From Chrysophaeum taylorii (Eukaryota; Sar; Pelagophyceae; Pelagomonadales; Pelagomonadaceae): a stretch of 64,000 nucleotides of DNA. Under the pieces are notes generated by a model. The model was not told the DNA's origin and ran no database searches. It saw nothing but the letters and a program-made list of their open reading frames with translations. The position numbers were made by a program, and so were the translations under genes. Within the stretch, counting starts at the first letter, position 1; each line of letters opens with the position of its first letter. This document shows positions 52,198-60,000 of the stretch, one piece after another. Location of the stretch: positions 1 through 64,000 of the forward strand of contig JAQMWT010000060.1 in assembly GCA_029834535.1 (NCBI GenBank). Reading direction: 5' to 3'.

Positions 52198-53379
52198 TTA
52201 GGGTGAGAGGTCGTCGTCGTCGTCGAGGATCTCGCTCGCCGCGGCCAAGTGCGCGTTCTGATGATGGGTCTTTGGAGGCGGGGCGGCGTTGTAGACGACG
52301 GCCGGCGGCCTTTGTTGTCGTGCGGGGGGGGATGTGGTCGTACGAGGAGGGTCGAGGGGCGTCGCCGAAGCAACGAGGTCCAGGAGGTCGTCGAGGTCGC
52401 GGGAATACTCGAGGACGGTAAAGTGCTGACGAGAATCCGTCGCGGGGACGTGGTCCTCGCTCACCCAGGCGGCCTTGGTTGCGCCCGGCGGATGTTTAAG
52501 CTTGGTTGTTTCCCACTTTTTCATCGCGTCGGGGACCCTAACCCCTGCCTCCAAAACGGCAACGGCCTCGTTGTGCTGGGTCTCGAGCTGGGCTTTTGCC
52601 ATCGCGTACAAGCGGTCGCAGACGTCGGTGTCGCCCTTGGGCTTGTAGTGCTTCGCACGCTCGGATATGGTCGGTTGGAAGGGGGGCTCTTCGAGGCGAA
52701 GCGGTCGTCGTCGTCGCGGCGTTCCACCTTTAGCGGCCATCGCGAGGGATCGGCGGTTGAGGGCCGGCGAAAAGGTGAGCTCGGCGGCCTCCAAGTCGTC
52801 AACGACGCGCCGACGCTGCTCGCGGCGGTCGCGCTGGTCTTCGGCGAACTTAAACAGGTCGTTGGTCGAGCGCCTCGGCGTCGAAGAACGCGTCGAGAGA
52901 CTCGGCGCGAACGTACAACCCGACATCTCGTCGTCCATCGCCCGTTCCCGCGCGCGACGCATCCTGGCCTCGAACCGCGCCCGCGCGCCGTCGACGTCCA
53001 TCGAGTGCGCCCGCGACGCCCGGCACAGCCTGGGCGAAAACGTTAACTCTTTCATTTCCTCTCTGAGTTGCTTGGTCGCCGCCTTGGAGGCGTCGCGCCG
53101 CGAGGACAGTCGCGACACTAGCCCCGCCACCTCCCGTTCCTTGAGCTTTTTAGGCCCGGGGGGGGCGCTCTTCTTCTTCTTCTCGCGGCCTGCGGCCCAC
53201 ACCTCGTAGGGGGTCGGCTTTCCCGGCGCCGCGGGCGGCATCGCGCGAAGCGACGCCGACAGCCGCCGCAGCACTTCATCCTCGTCGGCTTCCTCGGGCT
53301 CCTCCTCCTCGTACCGGGACTGCTCCAGAGCGCGCGCGAGCTCGCCGACAATTTCGTCGTCCGACGACGACTCGTCCAT
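52198..53379 (-). CDS. Charged protein with repeated 'TFSP.L' motifs (393 aa)
   Basis: The ATG at 53379 gives 'MDESSSDDEIVGELARALEQ'. The protein is rich in charged residues and helical, with four short motifs of the type 'ELTFSPRL', 'CTFAPSLSTRSS', 'ELTFSPALNRRS' and 'PFQPTISERA', spaced 40-70 residues apart and joined by Arg/Glu-rich helices. Such 'FxPxLxxxS' repeats occur in many protist cytoskeletal, often flagellar, proteins of unknown function. The C-terminus is Pro-rich and ends with an acidic run 'DDDDDLSP'. No enzymatic domain is seen. Confidence 0.82.
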   Translation of the reverse strand: MDESSSDDEIVGELARALEQSRYEEEEPEEADEDEVLRRLSASLRAMPPAAPGKPTPYEVWAAGREKKKKSAPPGPKKLKEREVAGLVSRLSSRRDASKAATKQLREEMKELTFSPRLCRASRAHSMDVDGARARFEARMRRARERAMDDEMSGCTFAPSLSTRSSTPRRSTNDLFKFAEDQRDRREQRRRVVDDLEAAELTFSPALNRRSLAMAAKGGTPRRRRPLRLEEPPFQPTISERAKHYKPKGDTDVCDRLYAMAKAQLETQHNEAVAVLEAGVRVPDAMKKWETTKLKHPPGATKAAWVSEDHVPATDSRQHFTVLEYSRDLDDLLDLVASATPLDPPRTTTSPPARQQRPPAVVYNAAPPPKTHHQNAHLAAASEILDDDDDLSP

Positions 53380-53936
53380 AACAACAACAACAACAAAAAA
53401 CAAGGGCCCTGGCTGCTTTTTTCGCCAAGGGTTTAGGAATAATAATAGACTCTATGGTTTTTTAAAATACAAAGAGGGGAAAGAAAGGTTTTTTTTTTGG
53501 GGATCTGCCTCCCTCCTTCCTGCCTGAAGGTGTGTCGGGGTCATCGCCGAGCCACGACGCGGGGGAGGCGAAGAGAGGCCCGTACGCATGCTGCCGCCAG
53601 TCGCGCATGTGCGACGAAGTGTGTGCCGAGGGCGGAGCTGATGAAAGCAGGTCCGATCGACCGAGGGGTACGGGATAGGGGCGTGGAAGCAGGCCGTTAG
53701 CAGTGGTTGAGCGCCGGGATTTGCGAGAATCAGAGCGCGTTTAGAAAGGTTCGACGAGCGAAAATAAAGCGTTGCAGGGCGCAGGTTGTTTCTTCTTAAT
53801 TTGTTTACCGCCGCCGCCGCCGCCGGCGGCGCCTCGTCTCCAGGTCGGGCGAGCATATATACGTTATAGCGGGGTTATGGACGACGAACACAAACGAACA
53901 AAAGGCCGAGCGCCTTTGGTGCACAGAATTTATAAT
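53380..53936. other. Spacer, no gene seen
   Basis: This is the upstream flank of the TFSP-motif gene and downstream flank of the glycosyltransferase gene. It has poly-T/(CCG)n short runs (53489-53498, 53811-53830) and no supported coding sequence. Confidence 0.5.
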
Positions 53937-55178
53937 CTACCACATTTGGAATTTCAGACCGAGGGCCTCCCGCTTGCGGTAGGCTATGGCGGAGAAGGTG
54001 GAGGCGACGTCGAAGATGGCCGAGCGAGCGTAGGTAAGGAAAAAGATGTCGATACCCTCCTCGATGCAGAGGCGGTGGTGCCTCGAGGGGAGGTCGGCAA
54101 GTGCCGCGTCGCGCTGCAGGAGGTCGGCCACGCCGGGGGCCTTGAGGCCGAAGAATCGTCGTTCTCGTTGTCGGAACAAGAAAGCGGTCGAGTCGTCGTC
54201 GGTCGCGACCCAAACCGGAAATTCGGGTCTCGAGAAGTTCCGGTAAACCGCCCGGATGTCCTCGTTCGAGGGGGCACAGTGGTACATGCAGGTGTCGCAG
54301 GTCGTGCAATTCGGACCGGCTAAATACAGGAGTTTAGCCTGCCAGATAGGTTTCAAGCGGTCGCCGCGGCGGACGTGGACGGCGTTGATGCCGTCGGCGG
54401 CGGCGACTCCGAGAACATCGGCCATAATAGCCGTCGCGACCCGAAGCACGGTCGGGGCGAAATCGAGGGCCAGTACTCGGTGGAGCGAGACCGACGAGGC
54501 GGCGAGTCCAGACTCCGGGTTGAAGGCGGCGCGCGCCGCGCACCCTCTTCCCCCCCCGCAGTACCGGTGCTTGGTTGGGTCAAAAAAGTAGGGCGAGGCC
54601 ATCGGGTTGAGGAAATCCGGATCTTGGGGCTTTTCGGCGCTGGGGTACTTATTTATTCCGACGCACGGCAGCACGTTCCCGACCCATACGAAATCGTCCG
54701 AGCGACCGCACGCCTCCTCGGCCGTCGCTGAAGAGCAGTGGTTGACGTAGACGGGATCTCGATCCGGGTAACTCACGACGAAGTGCGAGGCGTTCGAATG
54801 CGCAGAATCGATGAGTTGCTTCACCTTGCATTGGTCCAAGGCGTCTTCGCATCGCGGCGCCAAAATTTGAAGCCCGCGTTGCGCGACCTCCTCCCACGTG
54901 GTCAACGCATCGGTGCTCGAGAGGTCGAACATGCAGCTTTCGCTGGGGGCCGAGAACGGATATTTCGCATGGCCGAGGATATTTCCCAGCACAATTGTCA
55001 CGTTCGGATTCATGTCGTGGACGAGGAACCCCTCCGCCATGCGATACAAAGCCGAAGCCGACGACCGCTCCCACAACTGGTTCCCGAGGCCCTTGTACTG
55101 CGCCTTGTGCCGCGGATTGAACCAGTACACGCGCGCCGACCCGACGGCCACCATTGTCAACGACAACCACGCCATCAT
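53937..55178 (-). CDS. O-fucosyltransferase-like glycosyltransferase (413 aa)
   Basis: The ATG at 55178 ('MMAWLSLTMVAVGSARVYW') gives a signal peptide; the frame above lacks an ATG. The protein has 'INAVHVRRGDRLKP' near residue 265, the H-x-R-R-G-D loop that binds GDP-fucose in protein O-fucosyltransferases and related alpha-1,6-fucosyltransferases. It also has an N-terminal 'YKGLGNQLWERSSASALYRMA', like the 'G.GNQ' start of the GT11/GT65/GT68 folds. Near the C-terminus 'DIFFLTYARSAIFDVASTFSAIAY' fits the conserved 'D...l..s..fi....Stfs' motif. Many cysteines and N-x-S/T sites fit an ER/Golgi lumenal enzyme. The exact acceptor is unknown. It is the third of three same-strand genes after EngB and PAM18. 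Confidence 0.72.
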   Translation of the reverse strand: MMAWLSLTMVAVGSARVYWFNPRHKAQYKGLGNQLWERSSASALYRMAEGFLVHDMNPNVTIVLGNILGHAKYPFSAPSESCMFDLSSTDALTTWEEVAQRGLQILAPRCEDALDQCKVKQLIDSAHSNASHFVVSYPDRDPVYVNHCSSATAEEACGRSDDFVWVGNVLPCVGINKYPSAEKPQDPDFLNPMASPYFFDPTKHRYCGGGRGCAARAAFNPESGLAASSVSLHRVLALDFAPTVLRVATAIMADVLGVAAADGINAVHVRRGDRLKPIWQAKLLYLAGPNCTTCDTCMYHCAPSNEDIRAVYRNFSRPEFPVWVATDDDSTAFLFRQRERRFFGLKAPGVADLLQRDAALADLPSRHHRLCIEEGIDIFFLTYARSAIFDVASTFSAIAYRKREALGLKFQMW

Positions 55179-55380
55179 CCTATCAACAACAACAACAACC
55201 TTGTATTGTGGCAACACTGATCACACACGAGGGTAAGGGTGATTGATTGAAAAGGCTTGTGGTGCGCCGCGCGGGACGACACTTGGACGACTGTCCTACC
55301 CGTAATAAAAAACACCACCCCGACGATGATGTTCAGTTCAGTTCTGTGCAGTTCAGTTCTGTTCTGTTCTAAAATACATA

Positions 55381-55855
55381 CTACGTCTTGCCCTTGATCA
55401 AAATGTCTTTGGCCTCGTTGATCTTGCCGGCGAGAAACCTGCGTAGAAGGGGAGGTTTTTTTCGAAGAAAGACGGTCTAGCGAGGAGACTTGCGTGGAGC
55501 CGCCCATGTCGGGGTGGTTGATCCGGAGTATTCGGCGATGGGCCTCCTTGATGCGCTCGGCGCTCGCCGACTCCCGCACGCCGAGGATGAGGGCCGCCTC
55601 GCGTCGGGTCATCTTCGCCTCGAAGGGGCCTGTGTTTTTTTGACGGTTCGAAAAGCAAGAAAGGTTACCGTCGTAGAAGCGTCGCGCGAAGACGGTCTCG
55701 AAGGTGTTGGAGCTCGCCGAGGCTTCCCTGTAGGCCTTGAGGCCGTACTGCGCTACCACGGCTGTCGCGGCGACCCCGAGCCCCCCCAAGACGAGCGTCG
55801 AGTTTTCGCGGGCTTGGGGCATTCCTCCTCTGATCGACCGTCGTAGGAGAAACAT
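55381..55855 (-). CDS. PAM18: PAM18/TIM14 (DNAJC19-type) mitochondrial import J-protein, three exons (126 aa)
   Basis: Exons are 55669-55855, 55494-55629 and 55381-55438. The spliced product is 126 residues: an N-terminal membrane segment ('LVLGGLGVAATAVVAQYGL', residues 21-39), the PAM18 block 'FEAKMTRREAALILGV' (65-80), a J-domain with HPD at 101-103 ('RINHPDMGGST'), and 'FLAGKINEAKDILI' at the end. PAM18 stimulates mitochondrial Hsp70 at the TIM23 translocon. Intron 1 (55630-55668, 39 bases) has GT-AG ends. Intron 2 (55439-55493, 55 bases) fits only with a GC donor ('GCAAGT') and CAG acceptor; a GT donor three bases on would change the frame and lose the conserved end. The start codon lies 32 bases after the EngB stop. 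Confidence 0.88.
55439..55493 (-). other. GC-AG intron of PAM18 (55 bases)
   Basis: The donor is GCAAGT after exon base 55494 and the acceptor is CAG at 55441-55439. Removing it joins 'HPDMGGS' to 'TFLAGKINEAKD', the invariant PAM18 sequence. It is preceded in the transcript by the 39-base GT-AG intron at 55630-55668. Confidence 0.8.
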
Positions 55856-55887
55856 CTTCGCGCGAGAGGAAAGAGGTCCGTTGTGTG

Positions 55888-57576
55888 TTAAAACGTAATT
55901 ACAAGATCGTCGTCGTTTTCGTGTTGGTGTCTTGATGATGCGAAGAATATGGCGCGCCAGAGGGAGAAGCGGCCGCGCGGCGGCCTCGCGGCCGCGGAGG
56001 TGAGGATAATGGGCACGTGGTGGGGGTTTGGAGAGGAGGTAGTAGTCGGAACGAGGCCGCGCGCGGTTATAGCATCTGCCACGGTCGCGACGGCCTTCTC
56101 GAGGCGGGGGCCCGAGAGGCGGTCAGTTTTCGTGAGGACGACGGCGTGGATAAAGCGCGAATCGCGACGGGCGTTGGCCTCGGCGAGGAGGTTTAAGGTG
56201 TCGAGGTCGGCGGCGGGGATTGCGCCGTCGGCAGCTCGTCTCGAATCGACCAAATGGAACGCGGCCCGGAGCGAATCGCGCACCTCCAAGTAGCGCATCG
56301 CGAGGGATTTCCAGGAATCGATCTTATCGCCGTCTTTCGCGTAGCCAGAACCCGGAACATCGACGATCCGAAACGAGCGCGGGCCATCGACTTTATAGAA
56401 GACGAAGCGGCGCGTGCGACCCGGAACGGGGGAGGTCGGGGCGAGGGCCTTGCGGCCCAAGAGCGCGTTGACGAGGGAGCTCTTGCCCGCGTTTGAGCGT
56501 CCCAGAAACACGATTTCGGGGTCGCTCGGGCGCGGCATGGTGGCCATGGACGCCGCGTCGGCGACGCGCGTCGCTTTCCGCGCGAAGGCAGACGTCAGGG
56601 CTTCGCTGAGTTCGGGGTGCTCGGGTCGCCACCGCTGCCCGAGGGCCTCGAGCCCCAGCAGAACTTCAACCGGCGCGCCCTTTCTGGCGAGGCGACGCGC
56701 GAGCTCGCTTAAAACGAGCGCGGTCGCGTCGGGAACCCTCGTCGTCGTCGCCTCCGTTCGCAACAGATCCTCGACTCGATCGACGGCGCCGCAGCACCCC
56801 GCGACCGCAACGAAGGGATCGAGGTCGAACCGCGGGGGCCGCTCGGCGAGGGCGGCGCCGAATGCCCCGAGGACGCCCCCGCAGTTTCCCAGGAATTTTC
56901 CGACGTCGTCTGCCGGCGGCGCGCCGAACGCGATGTCCGCGGCGACGATGTCATCCTCTACCTCCGGTAGCGTGCGGGCGAGGGCCGCCGCGATCAAAGA
57001 TCCTTCCTCGCCCCGGGCCTTCCACGCGAGCACCTCGTCGGCCGTTTCCGGCAACCGCGACAGCAACAACTCGAGGGCTCGGCTCCGCCGAATCGCGGCC
57101 TCGCGCCGCCGACTCTCGTCGTAGGCCGCCTCCTTCTCGGCGAGCGCGACCTTTTCTGCGGGGGTGTGGATCGGCAGCCCTCCGCCCGCATACTTGGCTC
57201 GAACCGCCGACAACAACAGCGTCTCTCGACCCTCGTACTTGGCCAGCAACGCGTCCACCTCGTCGACCTTCGCGGGATTGTGCCTCTCGTAGATCTGGAC
57301 CATCTCGCCGCGGATGTCGGTGGCCTCGGGTCCCTCGCTCGCAGCGAACGCCATCTCGCCATCCTCGGTCAACATAACCTCGAACTTTAGTAGGACATCG
57401 TCCTCCTCCTCGGCTTGTTTTTTTTTTTTCGGGAGGGCGGGGCTCGTCTTTTCGATCACCCAGGACGGCGTCGGCTTGATAACCTTCTTCTTCCGCATCC
57501 GATGCTTGTTGGCGGGCGCCGCCGCGAGCCCGGAGACGACCCCCACAAAGGCAACGAACACCACCACCACCTTCAT
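55888..57576 (-). CDS. engB: EngB/YihA-type ribosome-assembly GTPase with long N-terminal extension (562 aa)
   Basis: The C-terminal 190 residues are a TrmE-Era-EngA-EngB-Septin class GTPase: G1 'LGRSNAGKSSLVNALLG', G2 'PVPGRTRRF', G3 'IVDVPGSGYAKD' and G4 'LTKTD'. EngB assembles the large ribosomal subunit in bacteria and organelles. The N-terminus 'MKVVVVFVAFVGVVSGLAAAP' is a signal peptide ending in an 'A-A-A-P' junction, and a basic stretch follows. This fits import into a secondary plastid. Between targeting sequence and GTPase there are about 330 residues, Ala/Glu-rich and helical, with no recognised domain. That is much longer than bacterial EngB (about 200 residues). It is divergent from the gene at 57687, with a (CGTC)n array in the short gap. 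Confidence 0.9.
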   Translation of the reverse strand: MKVVVVFVAFVGVVSGLAAAPANKHRMRKKKVIKPTPSWVIEKTSPALPKKKKQAEEEDDVLLKFEVMLTEDGEMAFAASEGPEATDIRGEMVQIYERHNPAKVDEVDALLAKYEGRETLLLSAVRAKYAGGGLPIHTPAEKVALAEKEAAYDESRRREAAIRRSRALELLLSRLPETADEVLAWKARGEEGSLIAAALARTLPEVEDDIVAADIAFGAPPADDVGKFLGNCGGVLGAFGAALAERPPRFDLDPFVAVAGCCGAVDRVEDLLRTEATTTRVPDATALVLSELARRLARKGAPVEVLLGLEALGQRWRPEHPELSEALTSAFARKATRVADAASMATMPRPSDPEIVFLGRSNAGKSSLVNALLGRKALAPTSPVPGRTRRFVFYKVDGPRSFRIVDVPGSGYAKDGDKIDSWKSLAMRYLEVRDSLRAAFHLVDSRRAADGAIPAADLDTLNLLAEANARRDSRFIHAVVLTKTDRLSGPRLEKAVATVADAITARGLVPTTTSSPNPHHVPIILTSAAARPPRGRFSLWRAIFFASSRHQHENDDDLVITF

Positions 57577-57585
57577 CTTAAAGCC

Positions 57586-57627
57586 GTCCGTCCGTCCGTC
57601 CGTCCGTCCGTCCGTCCGTCCGTCCGT
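57586..57627. repeat. (CGTC)n microsatellite in a divergent promoter
   Basis: About ten CGTC units in a row lie just upstream of the EngB start codon, within the 110 bases between EngB (minus) and the coiled-coil gene (plus). Confidence 0.92.
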
Positions 57628-57686
57628 TGTGAAGCATCAACAACGGATATTATAGAGGAACGCGCTTTGCACAACAACAACACGAT

Positions 57687-58280
57687 ATGAAGCCCAGCAC
57701 CATCCAGACCGTTGCGGCCCAGGAGCAGAAGGAGGGGGGGCTCGCCGCCGTCGCGGGCGCCGCGGCCGTCGGCCTCGTCGCCGGGGCGTGTCTCCCCGTT
57801 GTGGGCGGCGTCGTCGCTGGTACCGCCTGCGCAGCCACCGCGGCCTACGCGACCACAAAGGACGACAACACCGGAAAGGCCGCAAGAGCTGTCGGAAAGG
57901 GGGCTGCCGACGCCGCGCGGGCCGCCGCCGACTTCAATCGCGAACACAAGTGTACCGAAAAGGCGAGCGCGGCGGCCTCGAGTGCCTTCGCTTCCGCGCA
58001 ACGAGCAGACGAAAAGTACAACATAATCGATACGCTTCGCAACGCCGCAAACGAGGGCATCGCCAAGGCCCGCGAGATCGATGCTAAGTACCAGGTCGTC
58101 GACCGCACGCGGGAGGGTATCAAGACAGGCGTGGCCAAGGCCAAGGCCATCAACGACGACTACGAGGTGACCGATCGCGTCGCCGCCGCCGTCTCCTCTG
58201 GCTGGTCTTCGCTCCAGCGCCGCTACGATGATGGGCCCAAGACCGACGGCGCACCCCCGCCCCGCGGCACCCCCCTCTAG
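57687..58280 (+). CDS. Small membrane/coiled-coil protein of unknown function (197 aa)
   Basis: There is a hydrophobic Gly/Ala segment at residues 18-52 ('GLAAVAGAAAVGLVAGACLP' and on), long enough for one hairpin or one to two membrane spans. Three or four alanine-rich helical repeats follow, centred on 'DEKYNIIDTLRNAANEGI', 'DAKYQVVDRTREGIKTGV' and 'NDDYEVTDRVAAAVSSGW' with a period of about 30 residues. The 'YxVxDRxR' repeat resembles the C-terminal tail of plant BPA1/VIP-type proteins and LEA-like helices, but I cannot assign a function. The C-terminus is Pro-rich. Confidence 0.78.
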   Translation: MKPSTIQTVAAQEQKEGGLAAVAGAAAVGLVAGACLPVVGGVVAGTACAATAAYATTKDDNTGKAARAVGKGAADAARAAADFNREHKCTEKASAAASSAFASAQRADEKYNIIDTLRNAANEGIAKAREIDAKYQVVDRTREGIKTGVAKAKAINDDYEVTDRVAAAVSSGWSSLQRRYDDGPKTDGAPPPRGTPL

Positions 58281-58672
58281 TTCTTTTGTTTTTTCTCACG
58301 ATCCCCACCAGAAAATAATTGTGACTGCCGCTGCGTGCTGTTTTGGTGCGGCGTGGTGGCGTGCGACGCAATAATAAGGAAAACGACCCACCGTCGTCGT
58401 CGTATGGCGATTTTAGAACCCACACCAACTCGGTGTGAAGTGGCGCGAGAAGTACCTCTTGGTCTTTGCGGGACGACGCCTCGATGACATCGGCGACTTC
58501 CGAGAGGATGAGAAAGCACATTATTATTATGTCGGCACAGAGGTGACCACCACCACCGACCACTGGCGCGCTTGTTGGCACGGGTTGAGTCTTGTAGGCA
58601 CGGACGTCGAGCACGACGGCAGCGCGAAGCGTCGGCGGGTCCGCACTCGAAGGAGGAGAAAACGATGAAGAA

Positions 58673-58705
<33 letters not shown>

Positions 58706-59025
58706 AATCTTGTTTCGTGCGGTACGCAAGCGTCGCCGCCCAAGGCGAGATCCCAAGCCCGAGTCAAAGGTCGATCGGAAAGAGTCCTCCCCGTAGTAGT
58801 AGCGAAGAACATTAGCTTTGTTTCGAGGAAGCGCACCAATTTGATCGTGGAACATCCTTTCGACGGGAAAGGCCCGCAGGGATGGCTGGCTAACACGCGT
58901 AGACGACCGCGACGATGGCCCTCGGGTTTGTCGAACAAACGCCGGCACAACACTCGGACTTTGTTTTTCAAAAAGATCTTTTTCAACTTTGGAAAATATT
59001 GAATAATCAATTTTTAAAAGAAGGC
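58281..59025. other. Spacer with a (CAG)n repeat; no supported gene
   Basis: Open frames exist on both strands but have low-complexity or Arg-rich shadow composition. A minus-strand stretch at about 58385-58520 (reading 'VADVIEASSRKDQEVLLAPL') is protein-like but short and has no start. A (GCA)n run lies at 58675-58704. The last 70 bases before the epimerase ATG are strongly AT-rich, like a 5' UTR. Confidence 0.45.
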
Positions 59026-59898
59026 ATGCGTGTCGTCGTGACTGGAGCGGCGGGGTGGATCGGCGGCGCGATCGTCGAGCACCTGGTCCGCGGTGGGCAC
59101 GAGGTGATTGGCGTGGTGCGTTCCCAGCAGCAGTGCCTCGCGAGCGGTGCGGTTGCGGCCGTGGGTGATTTGAGCGACTTGGGGTTTGTCGCGGCGACGG
59201 CAGAGCGCGCCGACGGGTTCGTGCACGCGGCGTCGGCTTCGCGCGAGACGACGGTCGCCGCGCTCGAGGTCGCGTCCCGAGTCCTAGAAGACAAGCCTCT
59301 GGTGTACGTGTCGGGGTCGTCGCTGTACGGTCCAATCGGTGCCAAGGCCAAAGTGGACGAGCGGGAGTTTGTCGCGCGGCTCGAGACGAGCGAGGCTATG
59401 GCTGGCTCGGCCGAGCGTTTGGTGTGGACGAAGCGTGGGATCATCGTGGTGGGGGCCGGCGTCCTCTACGGGTGCGGGCGCGGGGCGACGCCAGAGTTTT
59501 TAACCCGCGACGCGACCCGGAGAGGCGAAGCCTGGTACGTCGGCGACGGCGACCAGCGATGGTCGATCGGACACGTCGACGACCTCGCAGCGCTCGTGGT
59601 TTTGGCACTCGAGAGAGCGCCGCCGCAGCGGGTCTACAACGCCGTCGCCGAGCCGATGAGCACGAAGTATCTCGCCGAGGTCGTGGCGCGGAACGCCGCG
59701 GGGGTCGACAAAGGGGCGAAGAGCGTCTCCCTCGAGATAGCGCGCGCGGAATGGGGTGAGTTTTGGAGCGAAATTCTCGCGGGTCACCTGTGGCTCGATG
59801 GCGATGCCGCCAAGGCCGACCTCGGCTGGTACCCCGCCCAGGCCGCGTTTGGCGGCGCCGACGTCGTTGCGACGATCCTCCGCGAGGGGGTGGATTAG
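59026..59898 (+). CDS. NAD(P)-dependent epimerase/dehydratase-like protein (extended SDR, 290 aa)
   Basis: The sequence 'MRVVVTGAAGWIGGAIVEHL' (residues 1-20) gives the Rossmann G-x-x-G-x-x-G motif of extended or atypical short-chain dehydrogenases. 'YVSGSSLYGP' provides the catalytic-type Ser region, while the usual Y-x-x-x-K is not obvious. 'WSIGHVDDLAALVVLALE' matches the 'HVDDLA' motif of epimerase-family proteins. The substrate is unknown. The ATG at 59026 is chosen over an in-frame one at 58915, because the intervening residues are AT-rich-coded and lie outside the fold. Confidence 0.82.
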   Translation: MRVVVTGAAGWIGGAIVEHLVRGGHEVIGVVRSQQQCLASGAVAAVGDLSDLGFVAATAERADGFVHAASASRETTVAALEVASRVLEDKPLVYVSGSSLYGPIGAKAKVDEREFVARLETSEAMAGSAERLVWTKRGIIVVGAGVLYGCGRGATPEFLTRDATRRGEAWYVGDGDQRWSIGHVDDLAALVVLALERAPPQRVYNAVAEPMSTKYLAEVVARNAAGVDKGAKSVSLEIARAEWGEFWSEILAGHLWLDGDAAKADLGWYPAQAAFGGADVVATILREGVD

Positions 59899-60000
59899 AA
59901 GATTGTACGACGACGACGACGACGACGCGAATGCCACCGTCCTTTCTAGGGGAAGGAAGGGCTCAGCCCTCGTCGTCGTCGTCGTCGTTTGGCGCGCTAA

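Noticed and set aside
53881-54323. Plus-strand open frame opposite the O-fucosyltransferase-like gene
   Set aside because: The minus strand has the signal peptide and H-x-R-R-G-D motif; the plus frame is a shadow.
58915-59025. Upstream ATG of the epimerase as the real start
   Set aside because: The 37 extra residues are coded by AT-rich DNA and precede the conserved 'MRVVVTGAAGWIG' start of the fold, so the DNA looks like a leader.
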